DNA of 64,000 nucleotides from Rubrivivax benzoatilyticus JA2 = ATCC BAA-35 (GTDB taxonomy: Bacteria > Pseudomonadota > Gammaproteobacteria > Burkholderiales > Burkholderiaceae_C), in contig NZ_AEWG01000160.1 in NCBI RefSeq assembly GCF_000190375.1, forward strand, positions 36,815-100,814, read 5' to 3'. How positions within the stretch are numbered: the stretch's first letter is position 1; each line of letters starts with the position of its first letter. Under the pieces are notes generated by a model. The model was not told the origin of the DNA and did not search any database. It was given only the letters and a program-made list of their open reading frames with translations. Positions 48,165 through 56,176 of this stretch are shown here, one piece after another. Position numbers and translations under genes: made by a program.

Positions 48165-48310
48165 AGTTTCAAGAGCGGCGCAGTGCCCCTGGCTTCTGTG
48201 AAAAGGCGCCGCCACATGAACCGGACACGTTTGGCGGGTTGAGCCCGGCAAACGAAGTTCTCCCCACCATCGCCCTCGGTAGCGCCGGCCTCGTGCCGGC
48301 GTTTCTGTTT
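48165..48310 (+). ncRNA. candidate structured RNA or extended 3' UTR downstream of pucBA
   Basis: This 146-base segment has no credible reading frame. It holds an 11-position stem with one mismatch (CGTTTGGCGGG at 48228-48238 against 48244-48254, loop TTGAG), then a clean intrinsic terminator: CGCCGGC (48283-48289), complement 48295-48301, and T-rich TTTCTGTTT. The second terminator means that transcription is expected to reach this far, either from puc or from an unseen local promoter. Confidence 0.35.
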
Positions 48311-48626
48311 CCGCGTCTGACGGCCGTCAGGCGCCGAAGCGCGCCCGCCGGTCGACGATCACGGCGCAGCCTGCGCCGTCGGCGCGCTCCCGGCCCCGCA
48401 TCCGGACACGGCCTCCAGGTCAGCAGGCTGGCCGACGGGAGGCGAGTCCTCCAGGGCCTCGCCCCGGATCCCGGCCCTTCGTCGCGCCCGGCGCGTGCCC
48501 CAGACCTGTCGCCCCACCAAGCGGGCCGCCGACACACGGCCACTCCCGACGATCGGCCACCGCCGCTGCCCCCGCCGGCTCCGACCAGGACTCCGCGCGC
48601 GGCGAACCGCGGGAACCAGCCGCCCC
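48311..48626. other. 316-base intergenic sequence, nothing recognised
   Basis: GC-rich sequence between the terminators of pucBA and pucC. Open frames on both strands are Arg/Pro/Ala-rich shadows with no ribosome binding site. I see no repeat, tRNA or promoter I can defend. Confidence 0.3.
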
Positions 48627-48653
48627 AAAACGAACGCCCCGCACGAGGCGGGG
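48627..48653 (-). terminator. intrinsic terminator of pucC
   Basis: Seven-bp stem (GCGGGGC 48647-48653 with GCCCCGC 48635-48641) and five-base loop. Read leftward it is followed by GTTCGTTTTGG, a T-rich tail. Confidence 0.7.
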
Positions 48654-48687
48654 CGCCGGCAGTGGAAACGGGAGGCTCAGGCCGCCA

Positions 48688-50100
48688 TCAGGCCGGGGCG
48701 CGCCGCAGCGTGCGGCCGATCAGCGGCACCATCGCCGCCAGCGTGGCGAACAGCAGGCCGAGCTCGATCACGTAGACGACGACATAGCCGGTGGCCGGCA
48801 CCGAGATCCAGTGCGTCAACGGGTGGTCGTTCACCAGCGCCTGGACGACGTCGCGCAGGATGCCGCCGAGCGCCATGCCGAGGCCGGCCGCGGTGGCCTG
48901 CACCGCACCCCAGGCGCCCAGCGCCAGGCCGGCCTGGTTGGGCGGCGCCATGTTCATCGTCGCGGTCAGCGTGCCGTGGCCGAACAGGCCGCCGCCGAAA
49001 CCGATCAGCGCGACGCCGGCGGCAAACACCAGCGGCGAGTTCAGCGGCGCCGCGATGATCACCAGCACGAAAGCCGGGATGCCGACCAGGGCGCCGTAGC
49101 AGGCCATGCGGAACGGGTCCATGCCGCGGCTCAGCACGCGCGAGGCGAGGCCGAAGCCGAACAGGCCGCCGAGCGCCAGCGTCGCCGTCAGCCGGGTCGT
49201 CTCGCCCACCGCCATGCCCAGGACCTCGCCGCCATACGGCTCGAGCAGCACGTCCTCCATCGTGAAGGCCGCCGTGCCCAGGCCGATGGTCAGCAGGCGG
49301 CGCACGACCTGGTCGCCGCTGCCGACGAAGTGGCGCCAGGCCTCGAGGAAGGACGGGTCGTCGTCGCGCCGCTGCGCGCCGCGGCGCGGGAAACGCGACT
49401 CCTGCTTCCACAGCGCGATGACGTTGAGGATCATCGTCGTCAGCGCCGCGCCCTGGATCACCTGGATCAGCCGCCCGGGCGTGAAGTCGACGAGGATCCA
49501 GCCGAAGAAGAACGCGCTGACGATGGTGCCGACCAGCAGCATCACGTACATCAGGCCGACGACCTTGGGCCGCGCCTCGGGCTCGGCGAGGTCGGTGGCC
49601 AGCGCCAGGCCCACCGTCTGCACGGTGTGCATGCCGGCGCCGACGAGCAGGAAGGCGATCGCCGCGCCGAGCTGGCCGATCCACGGCGGCAGGTGCCCGG
49701 ACTCGCCGCCACCGGAAAGCACCAGCAGCGCGAACGGCATCATCGCGAAGCCGCCGAACTGCAGCAGCGTGCCCTTCCAGATGTAGGGCACGCGGCGCCA
49801 GCCCAGCGCCGACTGGTGGTTGTCGGACTTGAAGCCGATCAGCGCCCGGAACGGCGCGAACAGCAGCGGCAGCGCCACCATCACCGCGACGATCGTCGCC
49901 GGCACGCCGAGCTCGACGATCATCACCCGGTTCAGCGTGCCGACCAGCAGCGTCACCGCCATGCCGACGGTGATCTGGAACAGGGACAGCCGCAGCAGCC
50001 GGGACAGCGGGAGTTCAGGCGTCGCCGCGTCGGCGAAGGGCAGGTAACGGGTACCGAACCCCGTCCAGACCTGCATCAGTTTCCGGCCAATCGTGCTCAT
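48688..50100 (-). CDS. pucC: PucC/LhaA family MFS protein, LH2 assembly factor
   Basis: A 470-residue twelve-helix membrane protein of the PucC/LhaA/BCH2 branch of the major facilitator superfamily, needed for assembly of antenna complexes. Family blocks are LSLFQITVGMAVTLLVGTLNRVMIVELG, ALPLLFAPFRALIGFKSDNHQSALGWRRVP, GAGMHTVQTVGLALATDLA and the QDVLLEPYGG-like MEDVLLEPYGGEVLGM. The proximity to pucBA favours PucC over LhaA. It converges on pucBA instead of following it in one operon as in Rhodobacter. Its promoter should lie in 50101-50316. Confidence 0.92.
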   Translation of the reverse strand: MSTIGRKLMQVWTGFGTRYLPFADAATPELPLSRLLRLSLFQITVGMAVTLLVGTLNRVMIVELGVPATIVAVMVALPLLFAPFRALIGFKSDNHQSALGWRRVPYIWKGTLLQFGGFAMMPFALLVLSGGGESGHLPPWIGQLGAAIAFLLVGAGMHTVQTVGLALATDLAEPEARPKVVGLMYVMLLVGTIVSAFFFGWILVDFTPGRLIQVIQGAALTTMILNVIALWKQESRFPRRGAQRRDDDPSFLEAWRHFVGSGDQVVRRLLTIGLGTAAFTMEDVLLEPYGGEVLGMAVGETTRLTATLALGGLFGFGLASRVLSRGMDPFRMACYGALVGIPAFVLVIIAAPLNSPLVFAAGVALIGFGGGLFGHGTLTATMNMAPPNQAGLALGAWGAVQATAAGLGMALGGILRDVVQALVNDHPLTHWISVPATGYVVVYVIELGLLFATLAAMVPLIGRTLRRAPA

Positions 50101-50316
50101 CGGGTGAAGCGCTCCGCCAGCACCAGCGCCGGCATGGACAACCGCCGGACGCTAACCCGGGCCGGCCGCGACAGGCATGCTTTTTGTCAAACCGAGACGG
50201 AAGGCCGACGCGGCCGGCCCGTCGGGCGTGCCGGGGCGAGTCGTTCACGCGACACGGTGCCGCGCGTGGCGCGGGGCCGCCGCGGCGTCGCCGCGCTGCA
50301 GCCGGTACGCGGCCGA
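50101..50316 (-). promoter_or_regulatory. upstream region of pucC
   Basis: 216 bases between pucC and the diguanylate cyclase gene. A perfect TTGACA on the minus strand (50190-50185) is a candidate -35, but the 17-base spaced position has no -10 resembling TATAAT. No complete TGT-N12-ACA site was found here, unlike upstream of pucBA. Confidence 0.35.
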
Positions 50317-52344
50317 TCAGGCCATCGCCACGCCACCGCCGGCGCGCTTGGCGTCGTAGCAGGCGGCATCGGCCGCCGCCAGCCACTGGTCGGCGCTGCT
50401 GCCGGCGCACAGTTCGGCCACGCCGAGGCTGGCGCCGACCTGCAGCGGCTGGCCGTCGTGGACCAGCTGCAGCGCGCAGATCGCCCGGCCGACCTTGGCG
50501 GCGACGGCCTGCCCCTGGCGGCCGTCGCAGTGCGGCAGCAGCAGCGCGAACTCGTCGCCGCCGATGCGCGCCGCCGAGTCGCTGCTGCGCACGCTCTCCA
50601 GGATCGCCGCGGCGACACGGCGCAGCATGGTGTCGCCGGCGGCATGGCCGGCCAGGTCGTTGACCGGCTTGAAGCGGTCGAGGTCGATCATCACCAGCGT
50701 CGCCGGCCGGGCGTCGGCGCCGGCCTGGGCGCGCGCGGCGAGCACCTGCTGCACCGCCTTGGCCAGGCCGTCGCGGTTGAGCAGGCCGGTGAGCGGATCG
50801 TGGCGGGCCGCGTGCTCCAGTTGCTGGCGGGCGTCGACCTGGCCACTGATGTCGTACATGCACCAGATCGTGCCGGCGCGGGGGTCGGCAGCGTCGACCG
50901 GGCGGGCACGCAGCCGGCTCCAGAACAGCAGGCCGTCGGCACCGACCAGGCGCCACTCGCCTTCGTAGACGCCGCCGGCGGCAAACGCGGCGGCGGCCTC
51001 CTGGCGCATCGTGCGGTCCTCGGCCGGCACGGCGAACAGAATCTCGGTCGAGGCGCCGATCAGGCGCGACTCGTCGCGGCCCAGCAACCGGCAGACCTCG
51101 GCGCTGACGAGCTCGAGCCGGCCGTCACGCTCGAACATCAGCCCCACCGGCGACGCCTCCAGCACCGAACCCAGACGCCGCAGCACGACGGCCCGGGCCT
51201 CCTCGGCGCGCATGCGCTCGGCGACGACCTGGCGCAGCGTCGCCGCCAGGCGGCCGATCTCGCCGTCGGCCTCCGGCCAGGCGGCACGCTGGTCGCCGGC
51301 CAGCAGTTGCGCGGCGCGGCGCTGCAGGCGCTCCAGCGGCCTGAGCTGCAGGCTCAGGAACCACACCAGCAGCAGCGCCATCGCCAGCGAGAACAGCATG
51401 CCGACGCGGAAGGCCTCGGCGCGCGCATCACGCAGCGGCGCCTGCAGCTGCGCACGCGGCAGGATGCGCCAGACCTGCCAGCCGGTCTCGGGCTCGCCGG
51501 CCATCGCGACGACCCCCGCCTCGTCCGACCAGGTGCCGGCCTGGGCCGACAGCGGCCGCCCGGCCTCGACCCAGCGCGCATGGGCCGGCGCCAGCCGGGG
51601 TTCGGCCGACGCCGGCCGCAGCACGAAGGCCGGATCGGGATGCGAGACGATGCGGCCTTCGGCGTCGGTGACGACGGTCACCTCGCCGTCTTCGGTGTTC
51701 GAGCCTTCCGAATCAGCGAGGTCGGCAGCCAGGCCGCCTTCCATCAACGCCAGCGAACCGAACAGCACGCCGTAGACACGGTCCTCGGCATCGATCAGCG
51801 GATGCGCCAGCACGACCACCGGCCGGCCGCTGACCACGCCGAGCGTGGGACTGGAGATCACCGGCCGGCGCAGGCGCCGGGCCCGCTCGAAGGTCGCCGT
51901 GCGGGCGACGTCGGCCTGCGGCACGGCGACGCCGTCGCGCGTGGCGGCCAGCACGACCCGGCCCTCGCCGTCGGCGACGACGACGGCGACGAAGCTCGCG
52001 CGCAGCGAGGCCTGCGAGAGCAGGAACTCGCGCAGCCGGCGGGTGTCGGCCACCAGCTCGGGCGACAGCAGCGGCGCCGTCGCCGACAGCGCGAGCTGCA
52101 TCGAACGCACCCGGCGGCCGACGATGTCGGCGTTGTGCTGCACCTCGAACTGCTGCTGCTGCTCGACCGCGGCCTCGGTGTGCTCCTCGGCCACCCGCAG
52201 CATCTGCGCGAGCGTCAGCACGATGGTCGCGAACAGCACCAGCGTGGAGCCGACCGCCAGTCGCGCCTTGAGCGTCGGCAGCCAGCGCGCGACAACGCCG
52301 ACGCGGCGGCCCTGCACCGCCCGCGCCGCGTCATCCGCCGCCAC
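50317..52344 (-). CDS. membrane diguanylate cyclase (CACHE-HAMP-PAS-GGDEF)
   Basis: A protein of about 675 residues that should make cyclic di-GMP. After a first membrane helix (LAVGSTLVLFATIVLTLAQML) comes a double-CACHE periplasmic sensor (contains DAEDRVYGVLFGSLALMEGG and VTDAEGRIVSHPDP). A second helix (RVGMLFSLAMALLLVWFLSL), a HAMP segment (LRPLERLQRRAAQLLAGD) and a PAS domain (VLEASPVGLMFERDGRLELVS) follow. The GGDEF domain has an intact active site, RIGGDEFALLLPH. I see no RxxD inhibitory site I can place with certainty and no EAL domain. The start is uncertain: GTG at 52344 or 52317; the frame stays open further upstream with Arg-rich shadow residues. Confidence 0.87.
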   Translation of the reverse strand: MAADDAARAVQGRRVGVVARWLPTLKARLAVGSTLVLFATIVLTLAQMLRVAEEHTEAAVEQQQQFEVQHNADIVGRRVRSMQLALSATAPLLSPELVADTRRLREFLLSQASLRASFVAVVVADGEGRVVLAATRDGVAVPQADVARTATFERARRLRRPVISSPTLGVVSGRPVVVLAHPLIDAEDRVYGVLFGSLALMEGGLAADLADSEGSNTEDGEVTVVTDAEGRIVSHPDPAFVLRPASAEPRLAPAHARWVEAGRPLSAQAGTWSDEAGVVAMAGEPETGWQVWRILPRAQLQAPLRDARAEAFRVGMLFSLAMALLLVWFLSLQLRPLERLQRRAAQLLAGDQRAAWPEADGEIGRLAATLRQVVAERMRAEEARAVVLRRLGSVLEASPVGLMFERDGRLELVSAEVCRLLGRDESRLIGASTEILFAVPAEDRTMRQEAAAAFAAGGVYEGEWRLVGADGLLFWSRLRARPVDAADPRAGTIWCMYDISGQVDARQQLEHAARHDPLTGLLNRDGLAKAVQQVLAARAQAGADARPATLVMIDLDRFKPVNDLAGHAAGDTMLRRVAAAILESVRSSDSAARIGGDEFALLLPHCDGRQGQAVAAKVGRAICALQLVHDGQPLQVGASLGVAELCAGSSADQWLAAADAACYDAKRAGGGVAMA

Positions 52345-52621
52345 CGAGGAACCCGCCCAAGCCTGCAACCGTCGCCTCCCACGCTCCTGCCCGCGCCGAC
52401 CGGACGGCCCACGCGTGCCGCGATTCTGGACAGATGCGGCCAGACTGCGGCGGCGAAAAGACGGCAGGCGACCCGCCATCTCGCCGGCCGGAGGGACGTG
52501 GTGCGACGAAAGTCTCGTTTGCCGCCCCCCGGCCGCGGCCAAGGTCGGCCCGGGACGCCGGGCCGGCCGCCGAGACGGCGGGCAACTCGCGCGCCAGAAT
52601 GGCTGCACAGGAGATGCCGAC
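52345..52621. promoter_or_regulatory. divergent region between the cyclase and GST genes
   Basis: 277 bases with no protein-like frame. It is Arg/Gly/Pro-codon rich on both strands. No clear sigma70 promoter pair was found. The ribosome binding site of the GST gene (CAGGAG) is at its right end. Confidence 0.3.
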
Positions 52622-53323
52622 ATGACGCTGCACGACTTCCCGATCACCACCAAGTGGCCGCCCCGGCACCCCGAGCGGCTGCAGCTGTACTCGCTGCCGA
52701 CGCCCAACGGCGTGAAGGTCTCGATCATGCTGGAGGAGACCGGCCTGCCCTACGAGGTGCACCGCGTGTCCTTCGACAAGCAGGACCAGCTCTCGCCCGA
52801 GTTCCTGGCGCTGAACCCGAACAACAAGATCCCGGCGATCCTCGACCCCGACGGCCCGGGTGGCAGGCCGCTGGCGCTGTTCGAGTCGGGCGCGATCCTG
52901 CTGTACCTGGCCGAGAAGACCGGCCAGTGCCTGCCGCGCGACCCGGCGGCCCGGTGGCAGGCCGTGCAGTGGCTGATGTTCCAGATGGGCGGTGTCGGGC
53001 CGATGTTCGGCCAGCTCGGCTTCTTCCACAAGTTCGCCGGCAAGGACTGGGAAGACAAGCGCCCGCGCGAGCGCTACGCCAGCGAGTCGCGCCGGCTGCT
53101 CGCCGTGCTCGACGGCCACCTCGCGGCCCGCGCCTGGATGATGGGCGACGAGTTCAGCGTCGCCGACATCGCGATCTTCCCCTGGGTCAACAACCTCGTC
53201 GGCTTCTACGACGCCGGCGACCTGGTCGGCTTCAGCGGCTTCGCCAACGTGCAGCGCGTGCTCGAAGCCTTCATGAACCGGCCCGGCGTGGCGCGCGGCA
53301 TGAAGGTGCCGGCGACACGCTGA
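52622..53323 (+). CDS. glutathione S-transferase, YghU/YfcG-like (nu class)
   Basis: A 233-residue glutathione transferase. The N-terminal thioredoxin-fold domain reads LQLYSLPTPNGVKVSIMLEETGLPYEVHRV, where the Thr-Pro-Asn-Gly stretch is the YghU/YfcG active-site motif. NPNNKIPAILDPDGPGGRPLALFESGAILLYLAEK forms the glutathione site. The helical C-terminal domain has the MGDEFSVADIAIFPWV capping motif. Enzymes of this group act as disulfide-bond oxidoreductases or peroxidases using two glutathiones. The ribosome binding site is AGGAG, seven bases upstream. Confidence 0.92.
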   Translation: MTLHDFPITTKWPPRHPERLQLYSLPTPNGVKVSIMLEETGLPYEVHRVSFDKQDQLSPEFLALNPNNKIPAILDPDGPGGRPLALFESGAILLYLAEKTGQCLPRDPAARWQAVQWLMFQMGGVGPMFGQLGFFHKFAGKDWEDKRPRERYASESRRLLAVLDGHLAARAWMMGDEFSVADIAIFPWVNNLVGFYDAGDLVGFSGFANVQRVLEAFMNRPGVARGMKVPATR

Positions 53324-53379
53324 GTCCGCTCGGGCTGGCGGCGCTAGCATCGGCAGCACCGCACTTCGCCTAGCCCGCC

Positions 53380-53742
53380 ATGTCCCCGCGCCGCCTGTTC
53401 ACCACCCTGCTCTGCGCCGCCCCGCTGGCCACGATCGCGGCGCCGATCTGGCAGCAGTCGGCCAGCGCCGAGGTCGAGCTCGGCGTGCGCGACAAGTACG
53501 GCGAGACCCCGTTCCGCGCCGAGTTCGTCGTCGTCGGCCCCGAAGGCCGGCGCGAGACGAAGGCGATCACCGTCGAAGGCGGTGCCTTCGGCCTGGTGCG
53601 TTATCCGGCCGACTTCGAGGGCTACCTCGCGCCGGGCGCCTACCGCTGGACGGCGCGTGTCGGCGGCAAGGTCGTCGCCAGCGGCCGCTTCAGCTTCGAG
53701 CAGGACGAGCGCGGGCGGCAGCGGCTGGTGGTCGAGGACTGA
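53380..53742 (+). CDS. hypothetical secreted beta-rich protein
   Basis: A 120-residue protein with a probable signal peptide (RRLFTTLLCAAPLATIAAPI, cleavage around residue 21-31). The mature part is made of short beta-like segments (AEVELGVRDKYGETPFRAEFVVVGPEG ... YLAPGAYRWTARVGGKVVASG), reminiscent of a carboxypeptidase-regulatory or Ig-like fold. No family recognised. It stands alone between the GST gene and the converging response regulator, with one base separating the two stops. Confidence 0.6.
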   Translation: MSPRRLFTTLLCAAPLATIAAPIWQQSASAEVELGVRDKYGETPFRAEFVVVGPEGRRETKAITVEGGAFGLVRYPADFEGYLAPGAYRWTARVGGKVVASGRFSFEQDERGRQRLVVED

Positions 53743-53743
53743 A

Positions 53744-54370
53744 TCAGCCCTCGACCGAAGCCACCATGCGCGCCAGCTCGGCCACCGAGCCGGCTTCCAT
53801 CTTCGCCATGATCGACGCGCGGTAGGCCTCGACCGTCTTCACCGACAGCTCCAGCTCCCAGGCCACGGTCTTGTTCAGCTTGCCGGCGAGGATGCCGCCC
53901 AGCACCTCGCGTTCGCGCCGGCCCAGGCGCGCCAGGCGCTCCTCGATCGTGCGCCGGCGCGTCTGCCGCGCCAGCGTCTCGCGTGACAGCTCGATGGCCG
54001 CGGCGACGCGGTCCAGCAGGTACTGCTCCTGGAACGGCTTCTCGATGAAGTCGTAGGCGCCGGCCTTCAGCGCCTCCACCGCCATCGGCACGTCGCCGTG
54101 GCCGGTGACGACGAGGATCGGCAGCGGGAAGTCGCGTTCGGCCAGCCGGCGCTGCAGCTCCAGCCCGCTCATGCCCGGCATGCGCACGTCCAGCACCAGC
54201 GCGCCCGGGCGCTGGGCCTCGCGCAGCGGCAGCGCGGCGAGGAACTCGTCGGCCCCGGCGTGGCAGGCCGAGTCCAGGCCGACCGAGGCGAACAGGAACT
54301 GCATCGAGCGGCGCATCGCGTCGTCGTCGTCGACGACGAGGATCAGCGGCGTGTCTTCGGCGGCACTCAT
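53744..54370 (-). CDS. FixJ/TtrR-type response regulator
   Basis: A 208-residue regulator with a receiver domain (acidic Asp14-Asp17 cluster, phospho-acceptor Asp61 in LVLDVRMPGMSGLELQ, Lys111 in FIEKPFQEQ) and a C-terminal LuxR/FixJ helix-turn-helix (LGRREREVLGGILAGKLNKT, VAWELELSVKTVEAYRASIM). The AWELELSVKTVE recognition stretch fits the FixJ/TtrR/TodT group. Its ATG overlaps the stop of the sensor gene by four bases. It is the probable output of the TtrS-like sensor and a candidate activator of the cytochrome gene upstream. Confidence 0.9.
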   Translation of the reverse strand: MSAAEDTPLILVVDDDDAMRRSMQFLFASVGLDSACHAGADEFLAALPLREAQRPGALVLDVRMPGMSGLELQRRLAERDFPLPILVVTGHGDVPMAVEALKAGAYDFIEKPFQEQYLLDRVAAAIELSRETLARQTRRRTIEERLARLGRREREVLGGILAGKLNKTVAWELELSVKTVEAYRASIMAKMEAGSVAELARMVASVEG

Positions 54371-56124
54371 CTCGGCTCCTCGGTGGCGGGCGGCAGCACG
54401 ACGCGCATCGTCGCGCCGCCGTCGGCTTCGGCGCTGGCGGTCAGCCGGCCGCCGTGGCTCTCGACGATCGTGCGGCAGATCGACAGCCCCAGCCCCAGGC
54501 CCTGCGGCTTGGTCGTGAAGAAGGGGTCGAAGAGCCGCGCCTGGACCTCGGGCGGCAGGCCGCTGCCGTGGTCGCGCACGGTGAGCTCGACGCCGGCCTC
54601 GCCCTGCGCCGTCGTGACGACGATGCCGCGTTCGTGCGCCACGCCGTCGGGCGTCGCGTCGAGCGCGTTCTGCAGCAGGTTCAACAGCACCTGCTCGATC
54701 TCGATGCGGTCGGCGTTGACCGCCGGCAGCGCGCCGTGCGGACGCCAGACCAGCGGGATCGCGCGGCGCGCGGCGGCGTGCGCGAACAGCGGCAGCGTCT
54801 CGCCGACGACGACATCCAGGTCCAGCGGCTCGCGCCGCGCGTCGCGCCGGCGCACGAAGCCGCGGATGCGGCGGATGATGACCGCGGCACGTTCGGCCTG
54901 GCCGGCGATGCCGCGTGCGCCGTCGCGCAGGAAGGCGGTGTCGCTGCGGCCGGCGTCGATGTAGCGTGTCATGCCTTCGGCGTAGTTGGTGATCGCCGCC
55001 AGCGGCTGGTTCAGCTCGTGGGCGATGTTCGAGGCCATCTCGCCGAGGATGCCCAGGCGCGAGAACTGGTCGCGCTGCTCGCGGTGCAGGCGCGCGGCCT
55101 GCTCGGCTTTCTCGCGCTCCTGGATCTCGCGTGTCAGCTCGGCGGTGCGCCGGCGCACCAGGCTCTCGACCCGCGCGACGTGCACCAGCCACCAGGCCAG
55201 CGCCGCCGCAGCCGCCGCGAACCACGGCCAGTAGCCGGCGACCAGGCCGCGCAGCGTGGTCTGCGACAGGTACTCGTAGGGGCCGATCTTCAGCGTACGG
55301 AACAAGGCATGCACCGAGCTGTAGTCCTGCGGCGCGGTCCAGGCGCGGCCGTCGACCGGGGCCATCGTCAGCAGGCTGGCGGTGACCGCCTTGGCGAGGT
55401 CGGGCGAGGTGCCGGCCAGGCGCGCGAACGGCCAGTCGGGGTACAGGCGCGAGGACAGCCGGCACGGGAAGCTGCCGGCCGCGCGTTCGCCGACGACGGC
55501 GAACTCGTCGGCACGCACGCGGCCGGCGGCGATCTGCTCTTCCAGCAGACAGGTGCGCAGCACGCCGGCGTCGGCGCGGCCGCTGCGCAGCGCGTCGATC
55601 ACGCGTTCCATCGGGAAGCCGGTCTCGACCAGCGCCGCCAGCCGCGTCGGCTCGACGCCGGCCTCGGCCATCTCGCGCCAGACGACACGCCAGCCGCCGA
55701 AGGCATCGGCCGCGACGACGGCGACACGGCGCCCGGCGAGGTCCTCGAAACGTTCGGCGTGGCCGGGCCGGTTGGGCACGACGACGGTCGAGCCGACGCT
55801 GTCGGTCGGCACCGCGTGCTCGCGGCTTTCCAGCGTCGCCAGCCGCGTGACGCCGTGCGCCGACTCCAGCTCGACGTAGTAGCCCGGGTTGGTGACGACG
55901 AAGTCGAGCTCGCCACGCCCGACGGCGGCGGCGATCGCCGCCGCGTCCAGCGGCAGCATCGTGAAGCGGTGTTCGGGCAGCGTGCGCCGCAGCTGCGCCA
56001 CCGTCGGCTCGAAGTCGCGTGCCGCACGTTCCGAACCCTGGTAGGCGAGCACGCCGATGCGCACCTCGTCGGCGCGGGCGACGGCGGCGGCGAGCAGGCA
56101 GCAGAAGACGATCAGCAGGCGCAC
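54367..56124 (-). CDS. TtrS-like sensor histidine kinase with PhnD-type binding domain
   Basis: A 585-residue sensor. A signal/anchor segment (LLIVFCCLLAAAVARA) precedes a periplasmic PhnD-like solute-binding domain (about 20-275, VRIGVLAYQGSERAARDFEPTVAQL, DFVVTNPGYYVEL). A membrane helix near 294-312 (WPWFAAAAAALAWWLVHVA), a coiled coil and a HisKA domain with His369 in NIAHELNQPLAAITNYAEG follow. The HATPase contains NLLQNALDA and GLGLGLSICRTIVESHGG. The architecture matches TtrS, the tetrathionate sensor kinase. A dedicated thiosulfate/tetrathionate enzyme lies directly upstream, which supports that call. Confidence 0.87.
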   Translation of the reverse strand: MRLLIVFCCLLAAAVARADEVRIGVLAYQGSERAARDFEPTVAQLRRTLPEHRFTMLPLDAAAIAAAVGRGELDFVVTNPGYYVELESAHGVTRLATLESREHAVPTDSVGSTVVVPNRPGHAERFEDLAGRRVAVVAADAFGGWRVVWREMAEAGVEPTRLAALVETGFPMERVIDALRSGRADAGVLRTCLLEEQIAAGRVRADEFAVVGERAAGSFPCRLSSRLYPDWPFARLAGTSPDLAKAVTASLLTMAPVDGRAWTAPQDYSSVHALFRTLKIGPYEYLSQTTLRGLVAGYWPWFAAAAAALAWWLVHVARVESLVRRRTAELTREIQEREKAEQAARLHREQRDQFSRLGILGEMASNIAHELNQPLAAITNYAEGMTRYIDAGRSDTAFLRDGARGIAGQAERAAVIIRRIRGFVRRRDARREPLDLDVVVGETLPLFAHAAARRAIPLVWRPHGALPAVNADRIEIEQVLLNLLQNALDATPDGVAHERGIVVTTAQGEAGVELTVRDHGSGLPPEVQARLFDPFFTTKPQGLGLGLSICRTIVESHGGRLTASAEADGGATMRVVLPPATEEPR

Positions 56125-56142
56125 GGCGGAAGGAAGCAGAAA

Positions 56143-56168
56143 CGAAAAGGCCGGCTCGTCGAGCCGGC
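56143..56168 (-). terminator. intrinsic terminator after the cytochrome gene
   Basis: A perfect nine-bp stem (GGCCGGCTC at 56148-56156 with 56160-56168), three-base loop, then T4 on the minus strand. It lies 8 bases after the cytochrome stop and before the sensor gene, so the enzyme may be made in excess of the regulators. Confidence 0.85.
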
Positions 56169-56176
56169 CCCGCAGG

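Noticed and set aside
48811..53373. A plus-strand open frame of about 1500 codons opposite pucC and the diguanylate cyclase
   Set aside because: It is rich in Arg/Gln/His/Ala with no domain motifs, and runs antisense to two clear genes. In very GC-rich DNA the complementary frame of a real gene rarely meets stop codons.
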